Assembly: GCF_013778455.1 (NCBI RefSeq)
Contig: NZ_JACEHE010000006.1
Coordinates: forward strand, 62,001 to 126,000
DNA: 64,000 bases
Origin: Streptomyces himalayensis subsp. himalayensis
Lineage (GTDB): Bacteria; Actinomycetota; Actinomycetes; Streptomycetales; Streptomycetaceae
Direction: 5' to 3'
The position numbers and the translations under genes were made by a program. Of the stretch, positions 51,828 to 62,325 are shown in pieces; within the stretch, counting starts at the first letter, position 1; every line of letters begins with the position of its first letter. The notes under the pieces are model-generated. The model worked only from the letters and a program-made list of their open reading frames with translations. It was not told the DNA's origin and searched no databases.

Positions 51828-54332
51828 TCAGCTCGTGGTGAAGGTGAAGTCGTCCACCTCGTACAGGGCATCGCCACTGCCGCCCTTGAAGACGAGGTAG
51901 AGCGTGGTGGTGCCGGAGGGCGCGCCCTTCAGGGTGGCCGTGACGTCCTGGTAGTTCTCCCAGCCGCCCGTGTCGGGGACGGTTGCCGTGCCGAGGAGCC
52001 TGCCGCCCGCCGAGCCCGCGCGGATCTCCAGGGTGCCGCCCGCGCCGGCGGAGGCGACCCGTGCGCTGATCTTGGTCGCGTTGGACAGGACGTACGGCTG
52101 GAAGGCGATCCAGTCGCCGTTGCCGATGTCGCCGACGGTCTTGGCGCCGTGGGCCGTCGTCCGGCTCTGGACGGTGATGCCCTCGGAGGTGCCGAAGTGC
52201 TCGGCCTGGCGGTGCCTGGGCTGGACGACGTGTCGGTCGTGGGTGGTCAGCGCGGCCTGGCCGCCGCCACCGCCGTCGGTGTACTCGGCGTCGAAGACCC
52301 CGAAGACGTTGGCGTCGTCGTCGTGGCCGCCGTCCGCGCCGGTCTGGATGGTGCCGGTGCAGCCGTTTGCCGAGGTCAGCAGATGACCGTGGCTGTCGTG
52401 GCCGAGAATGAAGTTGACCTTGACCTTGGCGCAGTCGATGGTGCCGTCCTCCGGGTCGGTCACCTTCACCTTGAACGGCACGGCGTCGCCGAAGCTGAAC
52501 AGCTGGCCGTCACGCGGCAGTTCAAGCGTCACCTTCGGGGCCGTGTTGCCGACCACGATCTGCACGCTCGCACTGCCGGTGCGTCCGCTCGGGTCCTTGG
52601 CGGTCAGCGTCGCCGTGTACGTTCCGTTCTTCTTGTACGTGTGGGAGGGGTTCGCGGCGGTGGATACGGCGGAGCCGTCGCCGAAGTCCCAGCTGTAGGT
52701 GAGCGTGTCACCGTCTGCGTCGGTGGTCCCGCTGGACGAGAAGCGGACCTTCAGCGGGGCCTGCCCCGAGGTACGGTCGGCGGAGGCCTGCGGGGTCGGC
52801 GAGTGCCCGTCGGTGGCGTTCTCGATGCGGTACAGGGCCGAGTTCTCGTCACCGCCGAACCAGGAGACGCCGTAGTCCAGGACGTAGAGCGCACCGTCCG
52901 GCCCGAAGGCCATGTCCATCACCTGCGTGCCGGTCCAGGGGATGTCGTTGATGGACTGCACCGTGCCGTCGGCGTCCGACGATATGCGCTTGATCCAGCG
53001 GCGGCCGAACTCCCCGGCGAAGAAGTCACCGTCGTACGCCTCGGGGAACTTGACCGGCGAGTCGAGCGTTGCGTCGTAGTGATAGACCGGTCCGCCCATC
53101 GGGGACTCGGAGCCGTCGCCGAACTCGGGCACGGACGGGCCGTTGTAGGGGATCCAGGCGGGCTGCGCCGGGGGCAGGTCGGTGAGGCCGGTGTTGTTCG
53201 GGGAGGTGTTCTTGGGGGCGTTGCAGTCGAAGCTCGCGCCGGAGGTGCCGGTGGCGAAGTCGTAATCCACGTACGCGTCGTTGTTGCCCGTGCAGTAGGG
53301 CCAGCCGAAGTTGCCGGGCTTGGTGACGCGGGCGAACTCGACCTGGCCGGCAGGGCCACGCTCCGGGTCGGCGGCACCCGCGTCAGGGCCGTACTCGCCG
53401 ACGTACAGGATGCCGGTGGCCTTGTCGACGCTGAAGCGGAACGGGTTGCGGAAGCCCATCGCGTAGATCTCGGGCCGCGTCTTGTCCGTGCCGGGTGCGA
53501 AGAGGTTGCCCTCGGGGACGGAGTACGAGCCGTCGGCGTTCACCTTGATCCGGAGGATCTTGCCCCGCAGGTCGTTGGTGTTGCCGGACGTGCGCTGGGC
53601 GTCGAAGGCCGGATTACGGTCGGCACGCTCGTCGATGGGCGTGTAGCCGTCCGACTGGAAGGGGTTCGAGTCGTCGCCGGTCGACAGGTACAGGTTGCCG
53701 GCGGCGTCGAAGTCGATGTCGCCGCCGACGTGGCAGCAGATGCCGCGTGAGGCCGGGACGTCGAGGATCTTCGTCTCGCTGGCGGAGTCGAGCGTCCCGT
53801 CGGTCTTCAGCACGAAGCGGGAGAGTCGGTTGACGCCGTCGAACTTCGCGAAGTCGGCCGCGGTGCCGGTCTCGGGGGCGTCGCCCGCCGGGGTGTCCAG
53901 CGGCGGGGCGTAGTAGAGGTAGATGAAGCGGTTGTCGGCGAAGCCGGGGTCGACGCCGACGCCCTGCAAGCCCTCCTCGTCGTGCGAGTAGACGTCGAGC
54001 TTGCCCGCGAGCCGGGTGTTGCCCGCGGCGTCGGTGATACGGAGCTCGCCGTCGCGTGAGGTGTGCAGGACCGAGCGGTCCGGGAGCACCGCGAGGGACA
54101 TGGGCTCGCCGACCTCGGGCTCGCCCTTGGCGAGGGTGACCTGCTGGAAGTCCTCTGCGGCGGCCGCCGAAGCCGTCTTCGACGCGTTCGTCTCGGGGTC
54201 GGCGGCGCCCGCCGGCGGTACGGCGAGGGCGAGCGAGGCGCCGGCGAGGAGCGTGCCGGTGAGGAGTGCGAGTGCCTTGCGGAATCTCAGACGCTCTCTG
54301 TTTCCAGTGCTGTTTCCGGATTTCCTGAGCAC
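51828..54332 (-). CDS. Secreted PQQ-type sugar dehydrogenase (GSDH) with PKD and CBM6 domains
   Basis: An 834-residue secreted protein. Residues 1-43 form a Sec signal peptide (LLTGTLLAGASLALAVPPAGA). The beta-propeller (about 60-500) is of the glucose/sorbosone dehydrogenase family: EPMSLAVLPDRSVLHTSRDG, GLQGVGVDPGFADNRFIYLYY, ICCHVGGDIDFDAAGNLYLSTGD, NLRGKILRIKV-like and GFRNPFRFSVD. A PKD domain (about 510-590, with DADGDTLTYSWDFGDGS) and a C-terminal CBM6-like domain (about 705-834, with RQAEHF, GDWIAFQPY) follow. GTG 54332 has GGAGG 7 bp upstream. It likely oxidises sugars bound at polysaccharide surfaces. An operator-like repeat lies 210 bp upstream. Confidence 0.88.
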   Translation of the reverse strand: MLRKSGNSTGNRERLRFRKALALLTGTLLAGASLALAVPPAGAADPETNASKTASAAAAEDFQQVTLAKGEPEVGEPMSLAVLPDRSVLHTSRDGELRITDAAGNTRLAGKLDVYSHDEEGLQGVGVDPGFADNRFIYLYYAPPLDTPAGDAPETGTAADFAKFDGVNRLSRFVLKTDGTLDSASETKILDVPASRGICCHVGGDIDFDAAGNLYLSTGDDSNPFQSDGYTPIDERADRNPAFDAQRTSGNTNDLRGKILRIKVNADGSYSVPEGNLFAPGTDKTRPEIYAMGFRNPFRFSVDKATGILYVGEYGPDAGAADPERGPAGQVEFARVTKPGNFGWPYCTGNNDAYVDYDFATGTSGASFDCNAPKNTSPNNTGLTDLPPAQPAWIPYNGPSVPEFGDGSESPMGGPVYHYDATLDSPVKFPEAYDGDFFAGEFGRRWIKRISSDADGTVQSINDIPWTGTQVMDMAFGPDGALYVLDYGVSWFGGDENSALYRIENATDGHSPTPQASADRTSGQAPLKVRFSSSGTTDADGDTLTYSWDFGDGSAVSTAANPSHTYKKNGTYTATLTAKDPSGRTGSASVQIVVGNTAPKVTLELPRDGQLFSFGDAVPFKVKVTDPEDGTIDCAKVKVNFILGHDSHGHLLTSANGCTGTIQTGADGGHDDDANVFGVFDAEYTDGGGGGQAALTTHDRHVVQPRHRQAEHFGTSEGITVQSRTTAHGAKTVGDIGNGDWIAFQPYVLSNATKISARVASAGAGGTLEIRAGSAGGRLLGTATVPDTGGWENYQDVTATLKGAPSGTTTLYLVFKGGSGDALYEVDDFTFTTS

Positions 54333-54722
54333 GAAGTGCCTCCAGGGAGGGTGCCAGTCGTACGTGGCGGGTGCGGGATGCCGGGGTGCGCCGTCACCCC
54401 GGAGCGAGCTGTGTCGCGAACGTGTACGCCGTGCGCGGTGCGCAGCGATGCGTGTGTCGCGTACATCTCAGGCGTATGCCTCAAGGACGGTAGCCACGTT
54501 TGTCCGTGACCGAAAGCCCTTGGACAGCAAGGAAGTTGGACTTTTTCCTGCATGAGGACAAACCGGGTTCCGGGCAGGCCGGACCGCCCCGGCGCGGACC
54601 ATTCCGCGCCGGGGACAAGGAGCTCGGTCAGGGTCTGCCGGGGCTGGTCGGCGCTCCCGAACCGAGGCTGGTCGGCGCTTCCGAACTACCGGGGCAAGTC
54701 GGCTCTCCCGAAGTACCCGGGC
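54333..54722. other. Promoter region of the sugar-dehydrogenase operon with repeats
   Basis: About 390 bp. From left to right it holds the leader of the dehydrogenase gene, a 21-bp operator-like element at 54542-54562, and imperfect tandem copies of the end of the upstream isomerase gene at 54640-54722. No coding sequence was found. Confidence 0.6.
54542..54562 (-). promoter_or_regulatory. Predicted ROK operator upstream of the sugar-dehydrogenase operon
   Basis: TTTTTCCT..AGGACAAA, arms of an almost perfect inverted repeat around a 5-base centre (GCATG). The same sequence, with only the central three bases changed, occurs at 62326-62346 in front of the ROK gene. Two identical arms plus flanking GAC across 24 positions are unlikely by chance. 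Confidence 0.75.

Positions 54723-54740
<18 letters not shown>
54640..54740 (-). repeat. About 25-bp x 4 imperfect tandem repeat at the isomerase stop codon
   Basis: GGCTGGTCGGCGCTCCCGAAC-like units recur four times (near 54641, 54664, 54692 and 54720). The last contains the end of the isomerase gene, including its TAG (CTAGTCGGCGCTCCCGAA). The stop-containing end of the gene was therefore copied downstream. Confidence 0.8.
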
Positions 54741-55727
<987 letters not shown>

Positions 55728-55739
55728 GGACGGGGCCTC

Positions 55740-57089
55740 CTAGACCGATGAAACAGATGACGCCGATGAAGCATGGGAATCGGAATCCGTGGCCGTTGCC
55801 GCGGCCGGGGCCGGCGGCACGGGCGTGTACACCGAGTTCTTCGCCGCGCTCTCCTCCACCGCCGCCAGGACACGCTGCACACCCAGCCCGTCGGCGAAGG
55901 AGGGTTCCGGTACGACGCCCGTCGCGATGGCGGTCACGAGGTCGCGGGCCTGGTGGACGAAGGAGTGCTCGTACCCGAGACCGTGGCCCGGCGGCCACCA
56001 GGCCTCGAGATACGGATGGTCGGGCTCGGTGACGAGGATGCGGCGGAAGCCCGCGCTCACACCCGGCTCGGTGTGGTCGTGGAACGACAGTTCGTTGAGC
56101 CGCTCCAGATCGAAGGCGAGCGAACCGCGTTCACCGTTGAGCTCCAGACGCAGCGCGTTCTTGCGGCCTGTGGCGAACCGAGTGGCTTCGAAGGAGGCGA
56201 GCGCGCCCGAGGCGAACCGGCCTGTGAACAGCGCCGCGTCGTCGACCGTCACGGTGCCGAGTGGCCCGCCGCCTCCCGTAGCGCTGAGCCCCGCCGAAGC
56301 CCCGGCGAGCAGCGGCCGCTCCCGTACGAAGGTCTCGGTGAGCGCGGACACGCCGACGAGGGGCTCGCCCGCCAGATACTGCGCGAGGTCGACGATGTGC
56401 GCGCCCAGATCGCCGAGCGCCCCCGATCCCGCGACCTCCCGCTGCAGCCGCCAGGTGAGCGGGAAACCGGGATCGACCAGCCAGTCCTGCAGGTACGTGA
56501 CGCGCACATGACGCAGGGCGCCCAGCCGGCCGTCGGCGACCATCTTCCGGGCCAGCGCGGTCGCCGGCAGGCGACGGTAGTTGAAGCCGACCATGGCGAC
56601 CTGGCCGCGGGCCCGTGCCTGTTCGGCGGCCTCGGCCATGGCCTCGGCCTCCTCGACGGTGTTGGCCAGCGGTTTCTCGCACAGCACGTGCTTGCCCGCC
56701 GCGAGCGCGGCGAGGGCGATCTCCGCATGGCTGTCGCCTGGTGTGCAGATGTCGACCAGGTCGACGTCGTCACGGGCGATCAGTTCCCGCCAGTCGGTCT
56801 CCGCGGCCGCCCAGCCGAGCCGGTCGGCCGCGGCCCGTACGGCGTCCGCGTCGCGCCCGCAGATGGCCGCCAGCTCCGGCCGGCACGGCAGGTCGAAGAC
56901 GCGCCCGACGGTGCGCCAGCCCTGGGAGTGGGCTGCGCCCATGAACGCGTAGCCGACCATGCCCACGCCGAGCCGGCGCTTCATGGAACCGGCACCGGTG
57001 CCGACGTCGACTGGCCCGGTGTCGGCGCTGATTCCGACCGGCCCGGCTCCGGCTGCCACCCCGCTCTCGGGCTGCTCCGGCTGTCCCAT
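55740..57089 (-). CDS. Gfo/Idh/MocA family sugar dehydrogenase
   Basis: A 449-residue NAD(P)-dependent oxidoreductase. The Rossmann domain begins after a 35-residue Gly/Pro-rich leader at GVGMVGYAFMGAAHSQGW, with DLVDICTPGDSHAEIALAALAAGKHVLCEKPLA (the EKP Lys of the family) and GFNYRRLPATALARKM. The C-terminal domain has GSGALGDLGAHIVDLAQYL, where Asp and His form the catalytic pair. The C-terminus is a Pro/Ala/Ser tail. ATG 57089, preceded by AGGAGG, includes the odd leader; the conserved core begins near ATG 56984. It probably oxidises an imported sugar or inositol at C2 or C3. Confidence 0.88.
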   Translation of the reverse strand: MGQPEQPESGVAAGAGPVGISADTGPVDVGTGAGSMKRRLGVGMVGYAFMGAAHSQGWRTVGRVFDLPCRPELAAICGRDADAVRAAADRLGWAAAETDWRELIARDDVDLVDICTPGDSHAEIALAALAAGKHVLCEKPLANTVEEAEAMAEAAEQARARGQVAMVGFNYRRLPATALARKMVADGRLGALRHVRVTYLQDWLVDPGFPLTWRLQREVAGSGALGDLGAHIVDLAQYLAGEPLVGVSALTETFVRERPLLAGASAGLSATGGGGPLGTVTVDDAALFTGRFASGALASFEATRFATGRKNALRLELNGERGSLAFDLERLNELSFHDHTEPGVSAGFRRILVTEPDHPYLEAWWPPGHGLGYEHSFVHQARDLVTAIATGVVPEPSFADGLGVQRVLAAVEESAAKNSVYTPVPPAPAAATATDSDSHASSASSVSSV

Positions 57090-57137
57090 ACGGATTTCCT
57101 CCTCGTGGTCGACGCTCTGTGGGGGCGGGCGTACGCA

Positions 57138-58178
57138 TCACTTGAAGCCGGTGGACATGTACTGGTCGACGTTGTCCTTGTCGACGACGGCCGAGTACAG
57201 GGTGAGGGATGCCGGGATCTCGAACTCCGCGAGACCCGACACGCCCTTGGACTGCCCGAGCGCACGCGCCAGATCGATGGCCGAGGCGGCCATGGTCGGC
57301 GGATACAGCACGGTGGCCTTGAGTACGCCGTTGTCGGCCTTGATCGCCTGGAAGGCGGAGAGCGCGCCCGCGCCACCGACCATCAGGAATTCGTCGCGGC
57401 CCGCCTGCTCGATGGCGCGCAGGGCACCGACGCCCTGGTCGTCGTCGTGGTTCCACAATGCGTCGATCTTCGACTGGGCCTGCAGCAGCTGCGCCATCTT
57501 GGCCTGGCCCGACTCGACGGTGAACTCGGCGGCCTGGCGCGCGACCTTCCTGATGTTCGGGTAGTTCTTGAGCGCGTCGTCGAAGCCCTGGGTGCGCTGT
57601 TTCGTCAGCTCCAGGTTGTCGATCCCGGCGAGCTCCACGACACGTGCGTTCTTCTTGTCCTTGAGCTTCTCGCCGATGTAGTGCCCGGCGTTCAGGCCCA
57701 TGCCGTAGTTGTCGCCGCCGATCCAGCAGCGGTACGCCTGCGGGGTGTTGAAGATCCGGTCGAGGTTGACGACGGGGATGCCCGCGCGCATGGCCTTGAG
57801 GCCGACCTGCGTGAGCGCCTTGCCGTCGGCCGGGAGGACCACCAGGACGTCGACCTTCTTGTTGATCAGCGTCTCGATCTGGCCGATCTGGGCCGCGGTG
57901 TCGTTGGAGCCCTCGGTGATCTCGAGGGTCACGTCCTGGTACCTCTCGGCCCGCTTCTTGGCGTTGTCGTTGATCGCGTTCAGCCACCCGTGGTCGGCCT
58001 GCGGGCCCGCGAAGCCGATGGTGACCTCCTTGCCGGGCTTGTCGTCCGCGACCGGCTGGTCGTTCGCGGTGGACTCTTCCTTGCTGGGTTCGTTGCTGGT
58101 GCAGGCGGTGAGGAGGGCACCGGCGGAGACGGCGGCGGTGCCGAACAGCAATCCTCTGCGGCTCGTGAACTCTGGCAT
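57138..58178 (-). CDS. ABC sugar transporter substrate-binding lipoprotein (RbsB type)
   Basis: A 346-residue periplasmic-binding-protein-like lipoprotein of the RbsB/LacI-like type. The signal FTSRRGLLFGTAAVSAGAL has twin Arg and ends in lipobox LTAC. The mature part shows VTIGFAGPQADHGWLNAINDNAKK, AQIGQIETLINKKVDVLVVLPADG, AGIPVVNLDRIF and DALWNHDDDQGVGALRAIEQAG, typical of ribose/inositol-type binding proteins. It follows the damaged permease gene and precedes the dehydrogenase gene, with short gaps on both sides. Confidence 0.9.
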   Translation of the reverse strand: MPEFTSRRGLLFGTAAVSAGALLTACTSNEPSKEESTANDQPVADDKPGKEVTIGFAGPQADHGWLNAINDNAKKRAERYQDVTLEITEGSNDTAAQIGQIETLINKKVDVLVVLPADGKALTQVGLKAMRAGIPVVNLDRIFNTPQAYRCWIGGDNYGMGLNAGHYIGEKLKDKKNARVVELAGIDNLELTKQRTQGFDDALKNYPNIRKVARQAAEFTVESGQAKMAQLLQAQSKIDALWNHDDDQGVGALRAIEQAGRDEFLMVGGAGALSAFQAIKADNGVLKATVLYPPTMAASAIDLARALGQSKGVSGLAEFEIPASLTLYSAVVDKDNVDQYMSTGFK

Positions 58179-58195
58179 GTCGGTAGACCCTTTCC

Positions 58196-59195
58196 TCAAG
58201 TCGTGCTTGCGGTACGGCGCTGGACCAGCACGGCGGCGACGATGATCGCGCCCTTGGCGATCTGCTGGACGTCGCTCTGCAGGTTGTTGAGGGCGAAGAT
58301 GTTGGTGATCGTGGTGAAGATCAGGACGCCGAGGACGGAGCCGGTGATGGTGCCCCGGCCGCCGCTGAGCAGGGTCCCGCCGATGATCGCGGCGGCGATG
58401 GCGTCGAGTTCGTAGAGGTTGCCGTTGGTGTTCTGGCCCGAGCCGGACGTAGAGGCGCTGACGGCGTACGTCGATGCCCGCCAGTCGTGCCGCCTCCGCG
58501 TTCCCGCCGACGGCGACGGTGCGCCGGCCGAAGGTGGTGCGGTTCAGCACCAGCCAGCCGACGACCGTGACGGCCGCGAAGACGAGGACCAGCGGCGGAA
58601 CACCGAGGATGTACGCGTCACGCTCCCCCAGGTCGAGAATCCCGTCGACGGTGACGACCTGCGTCCTGCCGTCGGTGATCTGCAGGGCGAGGCCGCGTGC
58701 GGAGGCGAGCATGGCGAGCGTCGCGATGAACGGCACCATGCCGCCGTACGCGATGAGCAGCCCGTTGACCAGTCCGCAGCCGACGCCGACGAGCACCGAG
58801 GTGAAGAGGATGCCCCCGAAGCCGTACTCCTGGGTGGCGACGGTCGTGGCCCACACCGAGGCGAGCGCGACGATCGCGCCCACGGACAGATCGATGCCGC
58901 CGGAGACGATGACGAAGGTCATGCCGACCGTGACGACACCGATGACGGACGACTGGGTGAGGACGAGCTGGAGGTTCCTGGTGTCCAGGAACTCGTCGGG
59001 CTTGGTGATGCCGCCGACGACGATCAGCGCGGCGAGCACGCCGAGGAGCGACAGCGTCCGGATGTCGGCCCGTGCCCACAGGGTACGGAGCGGACTCCCG
59101 CCGTCCGCGGGGTCTGACTTGCGGGGGCCGGTGGATGGGGGCCGAGTCCCGGCGTCCGTCTGGCCCTGCTGCGCCGGAGAGGCGGGCTGCGTCAT
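58196..59195 (-). pseudogene. ABC sugar transporter permease (RbsC type), broken by deletion/frameshift
   Basis: The first 230 residues are a normal RbsC-type permease (NLQLVLTQSSVIGVVTVGMTF, GGIDLSVGAIVALASVWA, NRTTFGRRTVAVGGNAEAA, LAGIDVRRQRLY). At about 58448 the frame changes. In the next frame the expected C-terminus continues as SGSGQNTNGNLYELDAIAAA, GGTLLSGGRGTITGSVLG and NLQSDVQQIAKGAIIV to TGA 58196. By family comparison about 20 residues (one membrane segment) are missing at the junction. Read straight through, the shifted frame is Arg/His-rich and runs in frame into the binding-protein gene. Unless this is an assembly error, the importer lacks a working permease. The start overlaps the ATPase stop (ATGA). 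Confidence 0.85.
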
Positions 59196-60763
59196 GACGT
59201 CGGACTCCCTTCCGTGGTCACGGGGGCCCCGGTGGTCGTGCTGGTCACGGAGCTTCCTTCCATCACGAGGTCGAGTACACGGTGTTCGTCGAGCTCCCGG
59301 GCCGGCGCCGTGTGCACGACGTGACCCTCGCGGAGCACCAGCACACGGTCGGCGAGCCCGAGGACCTCGGGTACTTCGCTGGAGACGAGGAGGACGGCGA
59401 GGCCGTCGTCGGCGAGCCGCCGGATGACGGCGTACAACTCGGCGCGGGCGCCGACGTCGACACCCCGGGTGGGCTCGTCGAGCAGGAGGACCCGGCAGCC
59501 GCGCAGCAGCCAGCGGGCGAGTACGGCCTTCTGCTGGTTGCCGCCGGAGAGGGTGCGTACGGGAACTGACGGGTTGTCGGGGCGCAGCGACAGCTCCCGC
59601 GTGGCCTTCCGAGCCGCGTCACGTTCGGCGGACCGGTCCAGCCAACCGCCCCGCGAGAAGCGGGACATGGACGAGACCGACACATTGCGGGTGACGGACT
59701 CGAGCATCAGCAGCGCCTGCGCCTTGCGCTCCTCGGGGGCGAGCCCGAGCCCCGCGCGGACGGCGGCACGGACGCTGCCGGGCTTCAGCGGTTTCCCGTC
59801 AACCAGCACCCGGCCCGCACTCGGCTTGCGCGCCCCGTAGACCGTCTCCAGGATCTCCGAGCGCCCGGAGCCGACGAGCCCCGCGAGGCCGACGATCTCG
59901 CCGGGACGCAGTTCGAGGTCGAGGGGCGCGAACTCGCCGTCGCGGGCGAGTCCTTCGGTGGTCAGTACGGGTGAGGGACGAGCCGCCCCCGCGCCGGAGG
60001 GCCGGTCCGGGAAGACGTACTCGACGTTGCGGCCGGTCATCAGGGCGACGACCTCCCGCGTCGGGGTGGCCTTGGCGGGCAGCCCGACCGCGACGGCACG
60101 GCCGTCCTTGAGGACGGTGACGCGGTCGCCGATCGTGCGGATCTCCTCGAGGCGGTGGGAGATGTAGACGACGGCGACACCGTCGGCGGTCAGATCGCGG
60201 ACGATACGGAAGAGGTTGTCCACCTCGTCCGGGTCGAGGGCAGCGGACGGCTCGTCCATCACGATGAGCCGTACGTCGTGGGAGAGCGCCCGCGCCATCG
60301 ACACGATCTGTTGCTGGGCGGCGGAGAGATCACCGACGAGCCGGGCCGGGTCGATCTCCGGGTGCCCGAGCCGCTTGAGGAGCGCCGCAGCCCGGGCACG
60401 CGCCTCCCGTCCCCGTACGACGAACCCTGCCGCGGTCGGCTCGTGGCCGAGGAAGACGTTCTCGGCCACGGACAGGCCCTCCACCAGGTCGAGTTCCTGG
60501 TAGATCGTGGCGATGCCGAGGCGCATGGCGGCGATGGGCGAGCGGAGGACGACGCGTTCGGAGCGCCAGGTGATCGCGCCGTCGTCGGGCTGGTGAGCGC
60601 CGGCGAGCACCTTGATGAGGGTCGACTTCCCGGCGCCGTTCTGGCCGAGCAGACAGTGGACCTCACCGGCCTGGACTTCGAGGTCCACACCGTCGAGCGC
60701 GCGGACGCCCGGGAACGACTTGGTGATGCCGGACATGGTGAGCAGAGGTGGTTCTGGTGCCAT
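59192..60763 (-). CDS. ABC sugar transporter ATP-binding protein (RbsA/MglA type, duplicated)
   Basis: A 523-residue protein with two ATPase modules. Module 1 has Walker A GQNGAGKST, LSAAQQQIVSMARAL and LIVMDEPSAALD; module 2 has GLVGSGRSE, RTLSGGNQQKAVLARWL and VLLLDEPTRGVDVG, the usual asymmetric pair of CUT2 sugar ATPases. ATG 60763 is preceded by GAGGGG. It powers import of a monosaccharide through the RbsC-type permease downstream, which is broken here. The leader before it carries 30-bp tandem repeats. Confidence 0.92.
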   Translation of the reverse strand: MAPEPPLLTMSGITKSFPGVRALDGVDLEVQAGEVHCLLGQNGAGKSTLIKVLAGAHQPDDGAITWRSERVVLRSPIAAMRLGIATIYQELDLVEGLSVAENVFLGHEPTAAGFVVRGREARARAAALLKRLGHPEIDPARLVGDLSAAQQQIVSMARALSHDVRLIVMDEPSAALDPDEVDNLFRIVRDLTADGVAVVYISHRLEEIRTIGDRVTVLKDGRAVAVGLPAKATPTREVVALMTGRNVEYVFPDRPSGAGAARPSPVLTTEGLARDGEFAPLDLELRPGEIVGLAGLVGSGRSEILETVYGARKPSAGRVLVDGKPLKPGSVRAAVRAGLGLAPEERKAQALLMLESVTRNVSVSSMSRFSRGGWLDRSAERDAARKATRELSLRPDNPSVPVRTLSGGNQQKAVLARWLLRGCRVLLLDEPTRGVDVGARAELYAVIRRLADDGLAVLLVSSEVPEVLGLADRVLVLREGHVVHTAPARELDEHRVLDLVMEGSSVTSTTTGAPVTTEGSPTS

Positions 60764-60900
60764 GGCGGTTCCCCTCGGCGGGTGCGGCCGGTGAGCGGGT
60801 GCGATTCAGGGCGTGTACTGATATGTCGGGTAGGGCAGAGCAGGGCGCTGTACTGGGTGTGCCGTTCTGCCGGGGGTGCCGGCAGTACTGAGTGTGCTGC

Positions 60901-60990
60901 GGGTGGTGGTGCGGCTCTTGCGCGTACTACTGGTGCTGGTGCGGCTCTTGCGCGTACTACTGGTGCTGGTGCGGCTCTTGCGCGTACTAC
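60901..60990 (-). repeat. 30-bp x 3 tandem repeat between the ROK and ATPase genes
   Basis: Three consecutive 30-bp units (60901-60930, 60931-60960, 60961-60990). The last two are identical; the first differs at its first three to six bases. Each contains GCGGCTCTTGCGCGTACTAC. A partial fourth copy (TGGTG) follows. The array lies in the 268-bp gap between the ROK stop and the ATPase start, in the likely transcript of both. Confidence 0.9.
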
Positions 60991-61031
60991 TGGTGCGTGT
61001 GCATACCGGCCATGGCCGGTACGGCTACCGG

Positions 61032-62222
61032 TCAGGCCGGTGAGAACAAGTGGTCGCTGATGAGCCGGGCCGCGCCGGTGACTCCGGCCGCGGGTCCCAA
61101 CTCGCCGAGGACGATGGGGAGGTTGCCGGTCGCGAGGGGCAGCGACTGGCGGTAGACCTGCGTGCGGATGGCGGCGAGCAGCGTGTGGCCGAGGCCTGTC
61201 ACGCCGCCGCCGATCACCACCAGGCCGGGGTTGAAGAAGCTGACGAGTGAGGCGATGACCTGGCCGGTGCGGTTGCCGCCTTCGCGGATGAGGTCGAGCG
61301 CCGTGGCGTCGCCGGCGGCGGCCGCGGCGGCGACATCCGCGGCGGTGAGCCTCCCGGCCGCCTCGAAGCGGGTGGCGAGCTCGGCTGAGCGTCCCTGCTG
61401 GGCGGCCTCCTCGGCGTCACGGGCGAGGGCAGCGCCGCTGAAGTGGGCTTCCAGGCAGCCCCGGTTGCCGCAGGCACAGGGCCGTCCGTCCGGTTCGACC
61501 TGGATGTGGCCGATGTCGCCGGCGCTGCCCGTCGTACCGCGGTAGACCTCGCCGCCGACGACGATGCCGCAGCCGATGCCCGTACCGATCTTGACGCAGA
61601 GGAAGTCGCCGACGGAGCGGGCGACGCCCGCATGCTGCTCCCCCATCGCCATGAGGTTCACGTCGTTGTCGACCAGGACGGGGCAGCCGAGTTCCTGGCT
61701 GAGGGCTTCTCGTACGGGGAAGCCGTCCCAGCCGGGCATGATCGGCGGCGCGACCGGCACGCCCTCGGGGAAGCGGACCGGTCCGGGGACGCCGATGCCG
61801 GCCCCGTCGAAGCCTTCGGCGAGCCCGGAGGCCTTCAACTTCGCCGCCATGGAGAGCACTTGCTCGAAGACGGCGACCGGGCCCTCGCGTACGTCCATGG
61901 GCTGGTTGATGTGCCCGAGCACCTCCAGCTCCGCGTTGGTCACGGCGACGTCGATCGAGGTGGCCCCGATGTCGACGCCGAGGAAGCGCAGGGCGGGGGC
62001 GAGGCGGATGTTGTGGGAGCGGCGGCCGCCTCGCGAGGCGGCGAGACCGTCTGCGACGACGAGCCCGGTCTCCAGCAGCCGGTCCACCTCGACGGCGAGC
62101 TTGGAGCGGGACAGATCGATCTGGTCGCCCAGCTGTGCCCGCGAGTTGGGGCCACCGTCACGCAACAGCCGCAGCAGTCGCGCCTGATGTGCGTTCGCGG
62201 GCCGAGCCGTCATACGTCTCAC
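61032..62222 (-). CDS. ROK-family transcriptional regulator
   Basis: A 396-residue ROK regulator. The N-terminal winged helix (about 8-70) reads HQARLLRLLRDGGPNSRAQL, DLSRSKLAVEVDRLLETGLV. The ROK domain follows: FLGVDIGATSIDVAVTNAEL (phosphate loop), VPGPVRFPEGVPVAPPIMPGWDGFPV, VLVDNDVNLMAMGE (catalytic Asp) and the zinc cluster PDGRPCACGNRGCLEAHFS with HIQVEP before it. GTG 62222 is 6 bp after GGGGAG; ATG 62213 three codons later is an alternative. It probably represses itself and the sugar-import/dehydrogenase genes through the shared 21-bp operator. Confidence 0.9.
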   Translation of the reverse strand: MRRMTARPANAHQARLLRLLRDGGPNSRAQLGDQIDLSRSKLAVEVDRLLETGLVVADGLAASRGGRRSHNIRLAPALRFLGVDIGATSIDVAVTNAELEVLGHINQPMDVREGPVAVFEQVLSMAAKLKASGLAEGFDGAGIGVPGPVRFPEGVPVAPPIMPGWDGFPVREALSQELGCPVLVDNDVNLMAMGEQHAGVARSVGDFLCVKIGTGIGCGIVVGGEVYRGTTGSAGDIGHIQVEPDGRPCACGNRGCLEAHFSGAALARDAEEAAQQGRSAELATRFEAAGRLTAADVAAAAAAGDATALDLIREGGNRTGQVIASLVSFFNPGLVVIGGGVTGLGHTLLAAIRTQVYRQSLPLATGNLPIVLGELGPAAGVTGAARLISDHLFSPA

Positions 62223-62325
62223 ATGCCCCTCCCCGCCTGATCGGCCTGCCTCCATCGGGCTTTGGAGGGGAACGTAGCAGTGCCTGCCGGGAGTGGGAAG
62301 AAGATGCGCAGGAATCGACCATGAC

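Noticed and set aside
57138..59195. A single 685-residue permease-binding-protein fusion
   Set aside because: The middle part is Arg/His-rich and matches no family, whereas the next frame restores a normal permease C-terminus; it is a frameshift product, not a designed fusion.
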